Source of the DNA: DASSHC01 sp035693105
GTDB taxonomy: Bacteria > Chloroflexota > Chloroflexia > Thermomicrobiales > Thermomicrobiaceae
Direction: 5' to 3'
DNA length: 6,424 bases
Assembly: GCA_035693105.1 (NCBI GenBank)
Contig: DASSHC010000500.1
Coordinates: forward strand, 1-6,424
In this document: piece by piece, positions 5,210-6,424 of the stretch
How positions within the stretch are numbered: position 1 is the first letter of the stretch
How the letters are laid out: the number at the start of each line of letters is the position of its first letter
Made by a program: the position numbers and the translations under genes
Notes under the pieces: model-generated
The model's database searches: none
Told to the model about the DNA's origin: nothing
What the model saw: only the letters and a program-made list of their open reading frames with translations

Positions 5210-6388
5210 TCAACGCGGCAGCCAGGCGACGATCCGCGTGCCGCCTGCCTGGCCCTCCCCGATGGTGAAGCTGCCCGCCACAAGCTCGATGCGCTCGCGC
5301 ATGCCACCGATGCCGAGCGTGGCCCGCACCGGCTGGCCGAGCGGCGCGGTCGCCTGGGCGCTCAGCCCGACACCGTCGTCCTCGATCTCCAACGTCAGCC
5401 CGCGTGGCTCGTAGCGCAGCGCGACGGCGACGCGGTCGGCCCGGGCGTACTTGCGCGCGTTGTTCAGCGCCTCCTGCACCACGCGCAGGATCGCCAGCTC
5501 GTGCGGCTCGTCGAGCTCCCAGGGCGTGCCCTCGATCGCGACCGTCACCTCGATGCTGGTCAGTTCCATGGCGTGGCGCGCCAGGCTGCGCAGCGCGGCG
5601 TGCAGGCCGAAGTCCTCCAGGATGCGCGGGCGCAGGTTGAAGGCGATCGTGTGCAGCGTGCTGCTGCAGGCCACGAGCTGCTCGCGGGCGCGGCGCAGCG
5701 CGTCGGTGGCGGCGGCGTCGCCGGCGAGCTGCATCAGCTCCAGATCGAGGCCCAGCACGGCGGCGGTCAGCGCGTGACCGGCCTCGTCGTGCAGGTCGCG
5801 GGCGATGCGCTGGCGCTCGGCCTCCTGCACCTGCACCACCTGGCGGCGGAGCTGCTGCACCGTCTGCTCCAGCTCGGCGTTGCGCCGGCCGGCCTGCTGG
5901 GCGCTGAGGCCGCTGGTGAGCTGGCAGGCGAGCTGCTCCAGGGCGTGGAGGTCGTCGGACTGAAAGCCCTCGGGGCGCAGGGGATCGGCCACGCTGAGCA
6001 CGCCGCAGGCGTTGTCGGGCAGCGGCACCGGCACGCTGATGAAGGCGCCGGTCAGGTAGCCACGCGCCTGGTGGGCGGGGAGCACCGCGCGCTCGTTGAC
6101 CAGCAGCGGGCGGCGGCTGAGGGCCACGCTGCCGGCGACCGCGTCACCCAACCGCACGCGCACGCGCGCGGCGAGGCGCGCGGCCAGCCCGCGGGCGGCG
6201 ACCACCCGCAGGGCGCCCGCCGGCTCGTCCGGCAGGAGGAGCGAGGCGCGTTGGCTGCCCGCCAGTCGCGCGGCCAGATCGACCGCGCCGGTCAGGGACT
6301 GGCGCTCAGCGGCCGGCCCGCCGTCCGGCGCGCACGACCAACTCGGGGCGATGGCATGAGTGGAGACAAGCTCCTGCAACGACGACAC
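5210..6388 (-). CDS. GAF-domain sensor histidine kinase (HisKA_3 type)
   Basis: 392 residues from GTG 6388. A GAF sensory domain spans about 30-158 (ARLAGSQRASLLL, then FISVPVPLPDNACGVLSV). A coiled-coil-like Gln/Glu/Arg-rich segment lies at about 165-192. The dimerisation/phosphoacceptor region follows with His200 in RIARDLHDEAGH. The HATPase domain has the N box at 303-312 (VVQEALNNAR), the G1 box EDDGVGL at 336-342, GIGGMRERI at 359-367 and the C-terminal GGTRIVAWLPR. There is no membrane helix, so it senses a cytoplasmic signal, ligand unknown. This is the NarX/DegS-like kinase class that pairs with NarL regulators, matching the gene 24 bp downstream. The GTG is a tentative start: its GGGAAGGG is too close, and the frame stays open for 12 more codons to the window edge, so the protein may be longer. 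Confidence 0.93.
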   Translation of the reverse strand: MSSLQELVSTHAIAPSWSCAPDGGPAAERQSLTGAVDLAARLAGSQRASLLLPDEPAGALRVVAARGLAARLAARVRVRLGDAVAGSVALSRRPLLVNERAVLPAHQARGYLTGAFISVPVPLPDNACGVLSVADPLRPEGFQSDDLHALEQLACQLTSGLSAQQAGRRNAELEQTVQQLRRQVVQVQEAERQRIARDLHDEAGHALTAAVLGLDLELMQLAGDAAATDALRRAREQLVACSSTLHTIAFNLRPRILEDFGLHAALRSLARHAMELTSIEVTVAIEGTPWELDEPHELAILRVVQEALNNARKYARADRVAVALRYEPRGLTLEIEDDGVGLSAQATAPLGQPVRATLGIGGMRERIELVAGSFTIGEGQAGGTRIVAWLPR

Positions 6389-6424
6389 CCCTTCCCGGGC
6401 GCTCTGTACTCCCGCCTCGGCCCG

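Overview
This is a G+C-rich bacterial window (roughly two thirds G+C by eye) in which every convincing gene lies on the minus strand, so the layout below runs from right to left. The gene content is a Tad (tight adherence) pilus block next to a GAF histidine kinase, a NarL-type regulator and an IS200-like element. Together with the codon bias, this would fit a Chloroflexota or similar G+C-rich environmental bacterium. That placement is inference from gene style only, and no rRNA or marker gene is present to test it.

Two-component system (6388 to 4460): a soluble GAF plus HisKA_3 plus HATPase sensor kinase is followed 24 bp later by an intact NarL/FixJ response regulator. They look co-transcribed and should form a phosphorelay pair. 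The kinase frame stays open to the right edge, so its N-terminus may lie outside the window.

Mobile element (4423 to 3862): a 562-bp unit carries one Y1 (HUH) tyrosine transposase gene. It is bounded by two 50-bp arms in inverted orientation that match at 46 of 50 positions. Each arm holds the same bulged hairpin, and two of the four differences between arms are compensatory within its stem. The inverted arrangement is more like REP/REPIN units around RAYT genes than a textbook IS200.

Gene-free stretch (3861 to 3546): about 316 bp with a run of 13 G, a (CG)5 run, a G/C-rich hairpin and, just before the next gene, a 9-bp-stem hairpin overlapping a pair of direct repeats. This is the likeliest place for the promoter or leader of the pilus block.

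Pilus block (3545 to the left edge): first comes a degenerate receiver domain fused to two C-terminal membrane helices, possibly related in role to the atypical receiver of TadZ/CpaE. Then come a canonical Flp pilin, a second longer Flp-like prepilin, two TadE-type pseudopilins and a large TadG-like protein cut off by the window edge. The last four genes are joined by 4-bp ATGA overlaps or a 7-bp gap, which implies one translationally coupled operon. Four of the proteins (Flp, the Flp-like protein and both TadE proteins) carry a Gly followed by Glu at +5, the site processed by a prepilin peptidase. The peptidase, the secretion ATPase and the TadB/C platform are not in the window and would have to be encoded elsewhere, plausibly further left. 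The kinase-regulator pair may control the pilus genes, but the sequence shows only proximity and shared strand.
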